Shown here one piece after another: positions 55,346 through 64,000 of a stretch of 64,000 nt of DNA. The notes beneath the pieces were generated by a model that was not told where the DNA came from, searched no databases, and worked only from the letters and a program-made list of their open reading frames with translations. A program made the translations under genes and the position numbers. The DNA is from Campylobacter concisus (GTDB taxonomy: Bacteria; Campylobacterota; Campylobacteria; Campylobacterales; Campylobacteraceae): the NCBI RefSeq assembly GCF_003048405.1, contig NZ_PIQS01000001.1:186001-250000 (forward strand), given 5' to 3'. How positions within the stretch are numbered: position 1 is the stretch's first letter; each line of letters starts with the position of its first letter.

Positions 55346-56218
55346 ATGAAAAAATCACTTATGTTGGCCGCTTCTATGCTGCTTTTATCTTTAAATTTCG
55401 CTTCTGGTGCGGACGAAAAAACGCAAGTTAGCTTTAGTGGCTCATCTACGCTAGCTCCAGTCATCGCTAAAATTTCAACCGACTTTATCGAAAAGTACGA
55501 GACTTGGGACAAAGTAGATAGCACTTTGCCAAACAAAAATATCACCATCTTTGTCTCAGCTGGTGGCTCTGGTGCTGGCGTAAAAGCTGTGCTTGATCAT
55601 GTCGCTGACTTTGGCATGCTAGCTCGCGATATAAAAGATAGCGAAAAAGCAAAGATAAAGGACATGAAAGCCTATACGCTTGGCATAGACGCACTTTGCG
55701 TGGCTGTAAACCCAGAAAATGAGGTGATAAAGCTAAAGGGCGGAAATTTAAACAAAGAAGAGATCGTAAAAATTTTCTCAGGCGAGTACAAAAAGTGGAG
55801 CGATCTTGACAAATCCCTACCAAATGACGAAATAGTCGTAGTTACAAGAGATCTTGGTGGCGGTGCTCACGAGGTATTTCAAAAAAAGATCATGAAAGAT
55901 GTCAAAGTTAGCAAAAACGTCATCCAATCACCATCAATGGGCGCACTTGTATCAAAGATCATAGAAAATAAAAACGCTATTGGCTACGCATCTTTTGGTA
56001 TCACAAATCAAAACAAAGGCAAACTAATACCGCTAAATGTTGACGGCGTGGAGCCAACTGTGAAAAATATAGTTGATGGCAAATACTACATCTCTCGTCC
56101 GCTTATCATCGTAAAAAGTGGCGATCTAAGCAAGAGCGAGCAAATTTTTGTAGACGTTCTAAATTCAGCCGAAGGTCAAAAGACTATCGAAAAAATGGGA
56201 TTTATACCAGTAAAATAG
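55346..56218 (+). CDS. pstS: Phosphate-binding protein PstS
   Basis: 290 residues from ATG 55346 with TGGAGG seven bases before it; the TTG upstream overlaps that site. Signal peptide LMLAASMLLLSLNFASG, then SFSGSSTLAPVI and SAGGSGAGVKAVLDHVADF, which build the phosphate pocket, and RDLGGGAHEVF. Periplasmic. First of four tightly packed pst genes. Confidence 0.9.
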   Translation: MKKSLMLAASMLLLSLNFASGADEKTQVSFSGSSTLAPVIAKISTDFIEKYETWDKVDSTLPNKNITIFVSAGGSGAGVKAVLDHVADFGMLARDIKDSEKAKIKDMKAYTLGIDALCVAVNPENEVIKLKGGNLNKEEIVKIFSGEYKKWSDLDKSLPNDEIVVVTRDLGGGAHEVFQKKIMKDVKVSKNVIQSPSMGALVSKIIENKNAIGYASFGITNQNKGKLIPLNVDGVEPTVKNIVDGKYYISRPLIIVKSGDLSKSEQIFVDVLNSAEGQKTIEKMGFIPVK

Positions 56219-56221
56219 CCA

Positions 56222-57079
56222 ATGACAGGGCAAATTTTTAAAGGCGGGGTATATGCTTTCACACTTTTATCCGCCATGCTTTTGCTTTTACTCGTGGGGT
56301 TTTTACTGCTAAATTCCACGAGTTTTTTTGCAGAAGTAAGTCTCTTTGACTTCTTACTAAATGGCGACTGGGATGTTAGCACAGAGCCTTTTAGCTTTGG
56401 ACTGTTTAATATCCTGGTCGCAAATTTCGTAGTTGCCTTTTTAGCTTGCATATTTTCATTTTTCATCTCGCTTGGAGTTACCATTTTTATATGCTTTTTT
56501 GCGAACGCCTGGCTTAGGTACGTGCTGGACTGGATGATAAGAATTTTAGCTGGCATACCTTCGATCATCTACGGATTTTTCGCACTTTACACGGTTGTAA
56601 AAATTTTAGAATCAGGGCTAAAAATATCCGCTGGAGAGTCAGTCTTGGCAGCAAGTCTGATCCTTAGCGTAATGATACTGCCATTTTTTACATCACACCT
56701 ACTTCAAAGTGTCGAGCTGCTAAAGCAAAATTTCAAAATAAACTCAGACGCTCTTGGCGTAAGCACGGGATACTTTACACGTAAGATCATTTTAAGAAAG
56801 TCGATAAAAGCTAGCATTTCAGGCTTTATACTCGCATTTTCCAGAGCAGCTGGCGAGACGATGGCCGTGATGATGGTCATAGGTAACACCCCGCTTTTTC
56901 CGCACCTGCTCTCAAAAGCTCAGACCATACCATCTCTAATAGCCCTTGAAATGGGCATGAGCGAGGCTGGCAGCCTGCACTACCATGCTCTTATTGCAAG
57001 CGGATTCGTCCTGCTTGTTTTTATCTTTATGCTAAATATTTTTATCTTTAAATTTGAGAAAAACAATGAACGCTTTTAA
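56222..57079 (+). CDS. pstC: Phosphate ABC transporter permease PstC
   Basis: 285 residues, six helices, with the ABC-permease coupling motif (ALGVSTGYFTRKIILRKS, FSRAAGETMAVMMVIGN). Three bases after pstS. Overlaps pstA by 14 bp. Confidence 0.9.
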   Translation: MTGQIFKGGVYAFTLLSAMLLLLLVGFLLLNSTSFFAEVSLFDFLLNGDWDVSTEPFSFGLFNILVANFVVAFLACIFSFFISLGVTIFICFFANAWLRYVLDWMIRILAGIPSIIYGFFALYTVVKILESGLKISAGESVLAASLILSVMILPFFTSHLLQSVELLKQNFKINSDALGVSTGYFTRKIILRKSIKASISGFILAFSRAAGETMAVMMVIGNTPLFPHLLSKAQTIPSLIALEMGMSEAGSLHYHALIASGFVLLVFIFMLNIFIFKFEKNNERF

Positions 57080-57923
57080 AGATCATCTAGTAAAATTTTA
57101 CGCCTATCTTTGCGTATTTATAATAGTTGCGGTGATATTTTGGATATTTTATTTCATCTTTGCAAATGGCATCTCTCAGATAAATTTAGACTTTCTAACA
57201 AAAAACCCGCAAGGTTTAAATTTAGGTGAGAGTGGTGGCATAAAAGACGCCATCATAGGCTCATTTTTGCTAATGACACTCTCGATAATATTTTCAGCAC
57301 TTCTTGGCGTTAGCTGCGCTATTTATAGGCAAATTTACTGCACCTCTCGAACGATCAAGCTTGGGCTTAAATTTATCATCCAAACGATGGCCTCGATACC
57401 TTCTATCTTGCTTGGGATGTTTGTTTATGGGCTTTTTATCGTTAGCCTTGATATCCCAAAGAGCCTGCTAACAGCTAGCATAACACTTGCTTTGATGGTC
57501 TTTCCTTTTGTTGAAGTTAGCACAGAAAAGGTGATCTCACAGATCGATGAAAAAATGTTAAGAGATAGCTTCGCGCTTGGTGTTGATAAAAATTTCATGG
57601 CTAGAAAGCTTGTTTTGCCAACTATTAGAAAAAATATCATATCTATTTTAATACTTGCTGGCAGCTACGCCATAGGGGCAACTGCACCACTACTTTTAAC
57701 AGGGGTTGTCTTTATGGCAAAGGCAGAAGGCCTGCTCTCGCCAGTCATGGCGCTGCCTTTTCACCTGCACATGTTACTAAGCCAGTCAGTCGCAACGCAA
57801 AATGCCTACGCCACAGCACTTGTGCTTATTTTTATATTGATCATTTTGCACCTGCTTTCAGCTGTAGTTTTATTTGATATAGGAGAGAAAATTGCCAGAT
57901 ATTTTAAACATAAAAGATCTTAG
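57066..57923 (+). CDS. pstA: Phosphate ABC transporter permease PstA
   Basis: 285 residues from ATG 57066; the upstream TTG is less likely. Six helices; ESGGIKDAIIGSFLLM, TMASIPSILLGMFVYG, and ALGVDKNFMARKLVLPT with SYAIGATAPLLLTG as the coupling loop. Its end overlaps pstB by 32 bp. Confidence 0.9.
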   Translation: MNAFKDHLVKFYAYLCVFIIVAVIFWIFYFIFANGISQINLDFLTKNPQGLNLGESGGIKDAIIGSFLLMTLSIIFSALLGVSCAIYRQIYCTSRTIKLGLKFIIQTMASIPSILLGMFVYGLFIVSLDIPKSLLTASITLALMVFPFVEVSTEKVISQIDEKMLRDSFALGVDKNFMARKLVLPTIRKNIISILILAGSYAIGATAPLLLTGVVFMAKAEGLLSPVMALPFHLHMLLSQSVATQNAYATALVLIFILIILHLLSAVVLFDIGEKIARYFKHKRS

Positions 57924-58557
57924 TATCTTTTACCAAGACAATGAAATTTTAAAAGATCTAAATTTAAGCGTCGCCGAAAACGAGATCATCTGCCTAATGG
58001 GTAGCTCAGGATGTGGCAAATCGACTTTTCTTTCAGCGTTAAATGGCTTTTTGGAGCAAAAGGGCGGCAGATATAGCGGAGAGATACTATTTAAAGGTGA
58101 AAATATCAAAAATAAGGGCGAAATTTGGCTAAGACGAAAGCTAGCCATACTCTTTCAAGACGCCACCCTCTTTCCTTTTAGTGTAGAAAGAAATTTGACC
58201 TATGCGATGGAATTTTATGAGGGCAGCATAAAGGATAAGCAAAAAAGAGTAGAAGAGCTACTTAAAAGCGTAAATTTACTAGATGAGATAAGTGACCTAG
58301 ATATGCCAGCTAGCAAGCTTTCCGGCGGTCAAAAGCAAAGACTTTGCATCGCAAGGATGCTAACCACAAAGCCTGAAGTGCTCATGCTTGATGAGCCTTG
58401 CTCGTCGCTTGATATGAAAAATGTCTTGATCGTAGAAGATCTTTTAAAAAACTTGTCGCAAAGATACACTATCATCATCACCACGCACAATGAAGAGCAG
58501 GCAAAAAGGCTTGGCGGCAGGATAGTCCGCATATTAGATAAGAAATTTACATTTTAA
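57892..58557 (+). CDS. pstB: Phosphate ABC transporter ATPase PstB
   Basis: 221 residues from TTG 57892 with AGGAGAG just before. Walker A GSSGCGKSTFLSALNG, signature LSGGQKQRLCIARML, Walker B VLMLDEPCSSLD, and the H-loop TTHNEEQAKR. Shorter than usual PstB (about 250) but in the expected place and of Pst type (ALNGFLEQKGGRYSGEI). phoU does not follow. Confidence 0.87.
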   Translation: MPDILNIKDLSIFYQDNEILKDLNLSVAENEIICLMGSSGCGKSTFLSALNGFLEQKGGRYSGEILFKGENIKNKGEIWLRRKLAILFQDATLFPFSVERNLTYAMEFYEGSIKDKQKRVEELLKSVNLLDEISDLDMPASKLSGGQKQRLCIARMLTTKPEVLMLDEPCSSLDMKNVLIVEDLLKNLSQRYTIIITTHNEEQAKRLGGRIVRILDKKFTF

Positions 58558-58559
58558 AA

Positions 58560-58578
58560 GAGCTAGAAATTCTAGCTC
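58560..58578. terminator. Bidirectional terminator between pstB and aguB
   Basis: GAGCTAGAA/TTCTAGCTC perfect inverted repeat, flanked by TTTTAAAA on the left and TAAAATT on the right; serves the two converging operons. Confidence 0.8.
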
Positions 58579-58583
58579 TAAAA

Positions 58584-59456
58584 TTAGTCGATAAACCTCT
58601 TTGTGATATTTGCGTAGGCATCGATCCTACGGTCTCTTAAAAATGGCCAAATTCTTCGCACTTCTTCACTTCTTTTCATGTCTATTTCAACGATCTTGCA
58701 AAACTCATCTGTGCTATTTGCGCGGAAAAGCTGCTCTCCTTGTGGCCCAAAAACAAAGCTATTTCCCCAAAACTTAATCCCATCCATCACGCCGCTATCA
58801 TCTTTTTCAAAACCGACGCGATTTACTGCGACTACTGGCAGACCATTTGCCACGCTGTGACCTCTTTGCACTGCCACCCACGCTTCAAGCTGTCTTGACT
58901 TTTCATCATCGCTATCGCCCTCAAACCAGCCAATAGCCGTTGGATAGATGAGAATTTTCGCCCCTTTTAGCGCCATTAGCCTTGCTGCCTCTGGATACCA
59001 CTGATCCCAACACACCAAAACGCCAAGCTTACCAAGGCTAGTCTCAACTGGCTCAAAGCCGATATCGCCAGGCGTGAAGTAAAATTTCTCGTAAAATCCA
59101 GGGTCATCAGGGATGTGCATTTTTCGGTATTTGCCAGCCACGCTACCGTCACGCTCGAAGACAAAAGCGGTGTTATGATAAAGTCCATCAGCCCTCTTTT
59201 CAAAAAGAGAAGTGACTAAAACCACGCCATTTTCTTTTGCCACCCTGCCCCAAAAAGCGACATCTTCTTGCCACTCGTTTGCATGATCAAAGAAATTTGT
59301 ATCCTCGCTTTGGCAAAAGTATTGCGTCTGGTGCAGCTCTTGGCAGACAACTAGATCAGCGCCACCTTTTTTTGCCTCGGCGATTAGCTCAAGCGTCTTT
59401 GCGATGGTTGCCTCTTTTGTCCCTTTAAATTCTTGTTGAAGTAGTGCTACTTTCAT
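58584..59456 (-). CDS. aguB: N-carbamoylputrescine amidase
   Basis: 290 residues, nitrilase fold with the Glu-Lys-Cys triad visible (VCQELHQTQYFCQ, KYRKMHIPDDPGF, VLVCWDQWYPEAARL). Splits N-carbamoylputrescine to putrescine, CO2 and ammonia. Last gene of an operon whose aguA supplies its substrate. Codes immediately after the CDF gene (one base between). Confidence 0.93.
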   Translation of the reverse strand: MKVALLQQEFKGTKEATIAKTLELIAEAKKGGADLVVCQELHQTQYFCQSEDTNFFDHANEWQEDVAFWGRVAKENGVVLVTSLFEKRADGLYHNTAFVFERDGSVAGKYRKMHIPDDPGFYEKFYFTPGDIGFEPVETSLGKLGVLVCWDQWYPEAARLMALKGAKILIYPTAIGWFEGDSDDEKSRQLEAWVAVQRGHSVANGLPVVAVNRVGFEKDDSGVMDGIKFWGNSFVFGPQGEQLFRANSTDEFCKIVEIDMKRSEEVRRIWPFLRDRRIDAYANITKRFID

Positions 59457-59457
59457 C

Positions 59458-60384
59458 TCATCTCCCTTCTTTGTCGTTATATGGGTCTAAATGCGTGGTT
59501 ATCTGCCACGAAAATTCCTTAAATTTCTCTCTTATCTCAGCTTCAAGCGAGTCGGCCACCTCGTGCGCGTCGTAAAGCGAGATATCTTTGTCAAAAACTA
59601 AATGCAGCGTTAAAAATATGGTATTTGCGCTCTGTCTTGTGTTTAGGTAGTGAAAGTCTGAAATCCTCTCTTTTGCCTTTATCATCTTGATGATCTCAGC
59701 TGTGACCTCAGGGCTTGCTGCGTGATCTAGCAAGATACCAAGAGCGTCTTTGCCAAGGCTTATCGCGCTTTGAGCGATGTAGCCGCTTATCACGATACCA
59801 AAGATCGCATCTATCATCACAAATCCGCTAAATTTAATGATAAGTAGCGAGATGATGACTGCAAGGTTACTAAAAAGGTCGATCTTATAATGCAGCGCGT
59901 CTGCTTTTATTATAAGATTGCCACTTTTTTTAGAAATTTGGTTTAAAAATAGCACCAAACATAACGTCACTATGACCGAAAATACCATCACACCAAGGCT
60001 TAAGCCAAGGTCTATCTCTAAATTTGGCTCGCTAAATTTCTTAACGCTCTCATAAAATATATATCCAGCAGCCACAACGATGATAACGCACTCAAATAGC
60101 GCTGCCAAGGCTTCTAGCTTTGTGTAGCCAAAGTTAAATCTCTCATCAGCTTGTTTTCTTGACTTTCTAAGCGCAAATAAATTTAAAAGCGACACGATAA
60201 AATCAAGCATCGAGTCGATCGCCGAGCCAAGTACAGCGACCGAGCCGCTAAAAAGTCCGGCTGCAAATTTCACAAGTGCGAGCAAAAAGGCGCAAGCTCC
60301 AGCTGCGATAACTGCCTTATTTTCGCCCTGCGTGTACTCCTGCTTATTTATGCGGTTAAACTCATAATCAAACGGACTTGACAA
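59458..60384 (-). CDS. Cation diffusion facilitator (FieF/ZitB-like)
   Basis: 308 residues, six helices and a C-terminal cytoplasmic metallochaperone-like domain. The metal sites appear as SAIDSMLDFIVS (helix 2) and KADALHYKIDLFSN (helix 5, AxxxHxxxD). It exports divalent cations such as zinc or iron. Between aguA and aguB in one operon, an unusual place. Confidence 0.9.
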   Translation of the reverse strand: MSSPFDYEFNRINKQEYTQGENKAVIAAGACAFLLALVKFAAGLFSGSVAVLGSAIDSMLDFIVSLLNLFALRKSRKQADERFNFGYTKLEALAALFECVIIVVAAGYIFYESVKKFSEPNLEIDLGLSLGVMVFSVIVTLCLVLFLNQISKKSGNLIIKADALHYKIDLFSNLAVIISLLIIKFSGFVMIDAIFGIVISGYIAQSAISLGKDALGILLDHAASPEVTAEIIKMIKAKERISDFHYLNTRQSANTIFLTLHLVFDKDISLYDAHEVADSLEAEIREKFKEFSWQITTHLDPYNDKEGR

Positions 60385-60386
60385 GG

Positions 60387-61355
60387 CTAAGCCCTTTTAT
60401 ATCTATTTTGGCTTGAGCAGTGAAGCGAGCCATTTTGACGGACAAAAACTAGCGAATTTACACCGATGACCTTTCTGTCTGGAAGTGCCTGAGCTAGTAA
60501 ATTTAGCACCTTTTCATCGTTTTCGTCGTTATATGTTGGCACGATCAGTGCGCCATTTATAAAGATGAAGTTTGCATAGGTGCAGCCAAGCCTTTTGCCC
60601 TCATAAAATTTAGGCTTAGGAAGCGGCAGAGCAAGCAGCTTAAAGCCTGTCTTTTTAAGCTCATCTTCCATCCTTTTTAGCTCATCAAAGTGCTCATCGC
60701 TCTCATCTTCGTAGCTCGCATAAGCGATAGTATCAGGCGTGATGAAACGCGCTAAAGTGTCGATGTGACTATCTGTGTCATCGCCTTTTATAAAGCCATT
60801 TTCAAGCCAGATAATACGCTTTAGGCCAAATAAATTTTTAAGCTTCTCCTCGATCTGCTCTTTGCTAAGAGAGGAATTTCTATTTTCATTTAGCAGGCAT
60901 TTTGAGGTGGTTAAAAGCACGCCATCTCCGTTAAACTCGATGCTTCCGCCCTCTAGTATCATATCAACTGACTCAAGCTTGGTTTTGTAAATTTTAGCTA
61001 GCTCTAAATTTATCGCATCATCTTTTGAGCTCTTAAATTTACCGCCCCAAGCGTTAAATTTAAAGTCGTAGCTCTTTACGCCGTCTTCAGCACAAACGTC
61101 GATCATACCGTAGTCTCTGATCCAAGTATCGTCAGTCTCAAGCTTAACAAACTCAACATTTTTAAATTTCTTAAACCTAGCAAAATTTGCCTCATCGGGG
61201 CAGATGAGCACCACCTTCTGATAGGGCGTAACAGCAGCCACAAGCTCCTCATAGCTCGCCAAAATCTCCTCTAAATAAGGCTCCCAGTCGCTCTTGCTAT
61301 GTGGCAGCGATAAAAACAAAAGCTCCTGCTCTTCCCACTCTGCGTATGCTCTCAC
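60387..61355 (-). CDS. aguA: Agmatine deiminase
   Basis: 322 residues of the PAD_porph/agmatine deiminase family. ETDDTWIRDYG, ILEGGSIEFNGDG, GDDTDSHIDTLARF and the C-terminal SLHCSSQ with the catalytic Cys. Converts agmatine to N-carbamoylputrescine plus ammonia. With aguB it makes putrescine from agmatine, as in C. jejuni. Overlaps the upstream gene by 4 bp. Confidence 0.93.
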   Translation of the reverse strand: MRAYAEWEEQELLFLSLPHSKSDWEPYLEEILASYEELVAAVTPYQKVVLICPDEANFARFKKFKNVEFVKLETDDTWIRDYGMIDVCAEDGVKSYDFKFNAWGGKFKSSKDDAINLELAKIYKTKLESVDMILEGGSIEFNGDGVLLTTSKCLLNENRNSSLSKEQIEEKLKNLFGLKRIIWLENGFIKGDDTDSHIDTLARFITPDTIAYASYEDESDEHFDELKRMEDELKKTGFKLLALPLPKPKFYEGKRLGCTYANFIFINGALIVPTYNDENDEKVLNLLAQALPDRKVIGVNSLVFVRQNGSLHCSSQNRYKRA

Positions 61356-61597
61356 GCTCTCTCCTTGTAAATTTTATAAATTCCATAAATAGTAATGATT
61401 ATCCAAAAGACCTCTATCAAAAATGAACCGAGGTTAAAGTGCACAAAAAGCGAGATGATGAGTAGTATAGCACCTACTAAATTTATTATCTGATAGGCCA
61501 GATCGCGGCTATTTAGGCGGCCAATCTGAAGTAAAAAGTAACCCATCACGATGCAAATCATCCCTAAAAAGCCGATGATCTGAAAAAGATCGATCAA
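61352..61597 (-). CDS. CBU_0592-like small membrane protein
   Basis: 81 residues, three hydrophobic helices (FQIIGFLGMICIVMGYFLLQ, NLVGAILLIISLFVHFNLG, VFWIIITIYGIYKI). A common small family of unknown function, often near polyamine or amino-acid genes. Overlaps aguA by 4 bp and starts the agu operon. Confidence 0.82.
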   Translation of the reverse strand: MIDLFQIIGFLGMICIVMGYFLLQIGRLNSRDLAYQIINLVGAILLIISLFVHFNLGSFLIEVFWIIITIYGIYKIYKERA

Positions 61598-61707
61598 ATT
61601 TTATCCTTTTTGCAAGCTTAAATTTAAAGCAAGATCATATCTAATTAGTTTTAAATTTATGATTATAAGATAAAATAACTCCATTTTTCAGATTGGATTA
61701 AAGTTTT

Positions 61708-62361
61708 ATGGATTTTGAGTTTATTGAGAAATTTTATCCGCTTTATGTTAAGGCCGGAGTGCTTACCTGTGAGATTGCCTTTTTAGGGATCGTTTTTTCT
61801 ATTTTGATCGGTATTTTTTGTATGGCTGTGAAATTTTACAAGCTAAAATTTCTATCAAAAGTGATTGACTGCTACGTCGAACTCTCAAGAAATACGCCAC
61901 TTCTTATACAGCTTTTCTTTTTATATTATGGCTTGCCAAAGCTTGGTGTATCGATGAGCGGCTTTACCTGTGCGGTCGCTGGGCTTAGCTTTCTTGGCGG
62001 TAGTTATATGAGCGAGAGCTTTAGACTTGGTTTTGAGGCGGTTAGAAAGTCGCAGATAGAAGCAGGTCTTAGCATCGCACTTAGCAAAAATCAGCTCTTA
62101 AGATATGTTATCTTGCCTCAAGCATTTAGCGTAGCGGTGCCAAGCATTAGTGCAAATATTATCTTTTTACTAAAAGAGACAAGTATCGTTAGTATCGTGG
62201 CACTTGCCGATCTAGTCTACGTCGCAAAGGATCTCATTGGGCTTTATTACAAAACAGACGAAGCGCTTTTTATGCTAGTAATTAGCTATCTCATCATCAT
62301 CTTGCCAGTCTCGCTGGTGCTTAGCTACATCGAAAAAAGGGTGAGAAATGCAAGGAGTTAG
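61708..62361 (+). CDS. Polar amino-acid ABC transporter permease (GlnP/HisM type)
   Basis: 217 residues, about five helices. The ABC inner-membrane signature AGLSIALSKNQLLRYVILPQAF is present along with SRNTPLLIQLFFLYYG. First of a four-gene amino-acid uptake operon resembling the C. jejuni Paq system. Overlaps the second permease by 14 bp. Confidence 0.9.
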   Translation: MDFEFIEKFYPLYVKAGVLTCEIAFLGIVFSILIGIFCMAVKFYKLKFLSKVIDCYVELSRNTPLLIQLFFLYYGLPKLGVSMSGFTCAVAGLSFLGGSYMSESFRLGFEAVRKSQIEAGLSIALSKNQLLRYVILPQAFSVAVPSISANIIFLLKETSIVSIVALADLVYVAKDLIGLYYKTDEALFMLVISYLIIILPVSLVLSYIEKRVRNARS

Positions 62362-63016
62362 TATTTTATTTGACACGCAAAATTTACTAAGACTCTTTGA
62401 AGGTCTAGTCGTTAGCACAGAAATTTCATTTATCTCTATTTTTATCTCTATAATCGGTGGCTTAGTGCTTGGCGTGCTTATGAGCATGAAAAACAAATTT
62501 ATCTATTTTATTTTAAAAATTTGCCTAGAAATCGTTCGCATAATGCCTCAGATTGTTTGGCTATTTTTATTTTATTTTGGTGTCAGCAAGGCGTTTGATA
62601 TTCACATTTCAGCATTTACGGCCTCACTCATTGTCTTTAGCTTGTGGGGAATTTTTGAAATGATGGACATCGTGCGTGGCGCAATAACATCAATACCAAA
62701 ACATCAATTTGAATCAGCCGCCTCACTTGGACTTAGTAAATTTCAAATTTACTCTCACGTCATCATCCCGCTTGCCACAAGAAGGCTAGTGCCTGGAGCT
62801 GTAAATTTACTAAGCCGTATGATAAAAACGACCTCTATCGTCGTGCTAATTGGCGTTGTAGAGGTAGTCAAGGTCGGTCAGCAGATCATAGAGCGAAATG
62901 TATTTACAAATCCTATGGCGCCATTTTGGATATACACGCTCATATTCTTTTTATATTTTGTGATCTGCTATCCAGTCTCAAAACTATCGAAAAAACTAGA
63001 AGAAAAATGGAGTTAA
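62348..63016 (+). CDS. Polar amino-acid ABC transporter permease, second subunit
   Basis: 222 residues, same family as the first: IVRIMPQIVWLFLFYFG and AASLGLSKFQIYSHVIIPLA. The two permeases would pair as a heterodimer. ATG overlaps the first gene; 1 bp to the ATPase gene. Confidence 0.9.
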   Translation: MQGVSILFDTQNLLRLFEGLVVSTEISFISIFISIIGGLVLGVLMSMKNKFIYFILKICLEIVRIMPQIVWLFLFYFGVSKAFDIHISAFTASLIVFSLWGIFEMMDIVRGAITSIPKHQFESAASLGLSKFQIYSHVIIPLATRRLVPGAVNLLSRMIKTTSIVVLIGVVEVVKVGQQIIERNVFTNPMAPFWIYTLIFFLYFVICYPVSKLSKKLEEKWS

Positions 63017-63017
63017 A

Positions 63018-63755
63018 ATGAGCGAAAACATATTAGAACTTAAAAAAATAAACAAATTTTATGGAGAGCTTCGCGCCTTAAAAGATATAAATTTAGAGGT
63101 AAAAAGCGGTGAAGTGGTCGTACTTCTTGGCCCATCAGGCTGTGGCAAAAGCACAACTCTTAGATGTATAAATGGCCTTGAGAGCATCGCTAGCGGTGAG
63201 ATAATAATCGATGGCGAAGTGATTGATGCTAAATTTAATGATTGGCAAAGGATCCGCCAAAAGGTCGGCATGGTCTTTCAAAGCTACGAGCTGTTTGATC
63301 ATATGAACGTCATAGATAACGTCCTTCTTGGGCCTTTAAAAGTACAAAAAAGAGATAGGTCCGAGGCCGAAAAGACCGCTGATATGTGGTTAAGCAAGGT
63401 TGGACTGCTTGATAAGAAATTTGCCTATCCAAAGGAGCTAAGTGGCGGTCAAAAGCAACGCATAGCTATAGTAAGAAGCCTTTGCTTAAACCCTGAAATT
63501 ATGCTATTTGACGAGGTTACGGCTGCGCTTGATCCAGAGATCGTTAGAGAAGTGCTTGACGTGATACTAAATTTAGCCAAAGATGGTATGACGATGCTAA
63601 TAGTCACCCACGAGATGAGCTTTGCAAGGGCGGTTGCAAATAAGATCGTATTTATGGATGCTGGAGCGATTGTGGAGATCAGCGAACCAGAGGAATTTTT
63701 TACCAACCCAAAGAGCGATCGCGCGAAGAAATTTCTAAATTTATTCTCGTTTTAG
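63018..63755 (+). CDS. Polar amino-acid ABC transporter ATPase (GlnQ/PaqQ-like)
   Basis: 245 residues. Walker A GPSGCGKSTTLRCING, Q-loop MVFQSYELFDHMNV, signature LSGGQKQRIAIVRSL, Walker B IMLFDEVTAALDPE, H-loop TLIVTHEMSFA-like (MLIVTHEMSFA). Energises the permease pair. Confidence 0.92.
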   Translation: MSENILELKKINKFYGELRALKDINLEVKSGEVVVLLGPSGCGKSTTLRCINGLESIASGEIIIDGEVIDAKFNDWQRIRQKVGMVFQSYELFDHMNVIDNVLLGPLKVQKRDRSEAEKTADMWLSKVGLLDKKFAYPKELSGGQKQRIAIVRSLCLNPEIMLFDEVTAALDPEIVREVLDVILNLAKDGMTMLIVTHEMSFARAVANKIVFMDAGAIVEISEPEEFFTNPKSDRAKKFLNLFSF

Positions 63756-63796
63756 AAAAAATAAGAGATAATTTGCCGTTTTTTCAAAATGCGTTT

Positions 63797-63817
63797 AGAG
63801 CGAAATTTTAACGCTCT
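63797..63817 (+). terminator. Hairpin between the ABC ATPase and the binding-protein gene
   Basis: AGAGCG, A/T-rich loop, CGCTCT, followed by TATTTATTTAACTTTTTT. May separate the two parts of the operon or mark partial read-through. Confidence 0.55.
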
Positions 63818-63848
63818 TATTTATTTAACTTTTTTACAAGGAGAAAGA

Positions 63849-64000
63849 GTGAGAAAATTTAAATTTTTCTTATTAGCATTAATCGCTACCGTCTTTCTAA
63901 CGGGTTGTGGTAATGACAAAGGTGCCGACACGGCAAAAGCTGCTTCAAACGAAGCTGATGCGATCGCAAAGATCAAAGAGCGCGGATTTGTAAGAATTGG
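63849..64000 (+). CDS. Amino-acid binding lipoprotein, 5' part
   Basis: 51 codons to the window edge. Starts at GTG 63849 with AAGGAGAAA before it. Lipoprotein signal (FLLALIATVFLTGCG, lipid-modified Cys at residue 20), then an Ala/Lys/Asp linker and IAKIKERGFVRIG, which is how SBP family 3 (PEB1/HisJ) domains begin. Binding partner of the ABC transporter upstream. Confidence 0.87.
   Translation, partial: MRKFKFFLLALIATVFLTGCGNDKGADTAKAASNEADAIAKIKERGFVRI

Overview
The window is a low-GC chromosomal segment of a Campylobacter-type epsilonproteobacterium, and C. concisus or a close relative fits best. The rRNA operon reads as Campylobacter, Shine-Dalgarno sites are clear, and promoters are mostly a lone TATAAT box. 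Several gene neighbourhoods are ones I know from C. jejuni: mobA-pldA with an NFACT protein nearby, rny/5-FCL/tlpA/ftsY/radA, and fliL-acpS. The species name is an inference; no search was run.

Layout. 1-4150 (minus): start of a tetrathionate-reductase-like molybdoenzyme (TtrA, cut by the window edge) with its Fe-S subunit TtrB, then glycerate permease and kinase. 4317-6829: pldA, mobA, a hypothetical gene and a SemiSWEET sugar transporter. 6836-7066: a decayed ORF. 7155-10616: leuC alone and a TonB-dependent siderophore receptor behind a Fur-box-like site. 10848-13373: NFACT/RqcH-like protein, two small unknown genes and a ComEA-like protein. 13591-18842 (minus): complete rRNA operon 16S-tRNA-Ile-tRNA-Ala-23S-5S with both RNase III stems visible. 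19106-26951: housekeeping block (DUF945, DedA, SYLF, RNase Y, 5-FCL, TlpA, FtsY, VanZ, RadA). 26965-30296: accessory island of tandem duplicated genes, immunity-like genes, a frameshifted toxin-like remnant and a gene behind a sigma-28-type promoter. 30441-34520: acpS, fliL, ybaK, a methyltransferase, a TRIC-like channel and a second SYLF protein.

34641-41819 is the most interesting part. A Fur-family regulator gene is followed by a tightly packed operon encoding an HMA2-like protein, a helical-bundle protein with a C-terminal hydrophobic anchor, three small glycine-zipper membrane proteins and a P1B-type ATPase that lacks the usual CPC motif. These are followed without a break by an AGCS-family symporter, a small His-containing membrane protein and a ModD-like phosphoribosyltransferase. 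Gene content and Fur-type sites match ferrosome (fez) clusters, the iron-storage organelle loci built around P1B-6 ATPases. I propose it is a Campylobacter version with unusual additions.

42180-64000: a GC-rich BCCT transporter, two paralogous DKNYY-like membrane proteins, an Uup-type ABC-F protein, a MATE exporter, a YgjP-like metallopeptidase, a Sel1-repeat protein, a TAXI-TRAP transporter, pstSCAB, an agmatine-to-putrescine operon with an embedded cation diffusion facilitator, and a polar amino-acid ABC transporter (Paq/Gln type) whose binding protein runs off the right edge. Iron (TonB receptor, Fur-like sites, ferrosome-like operon) and molybdenum (TtrA, MobA, ModD-like) recur as themes.
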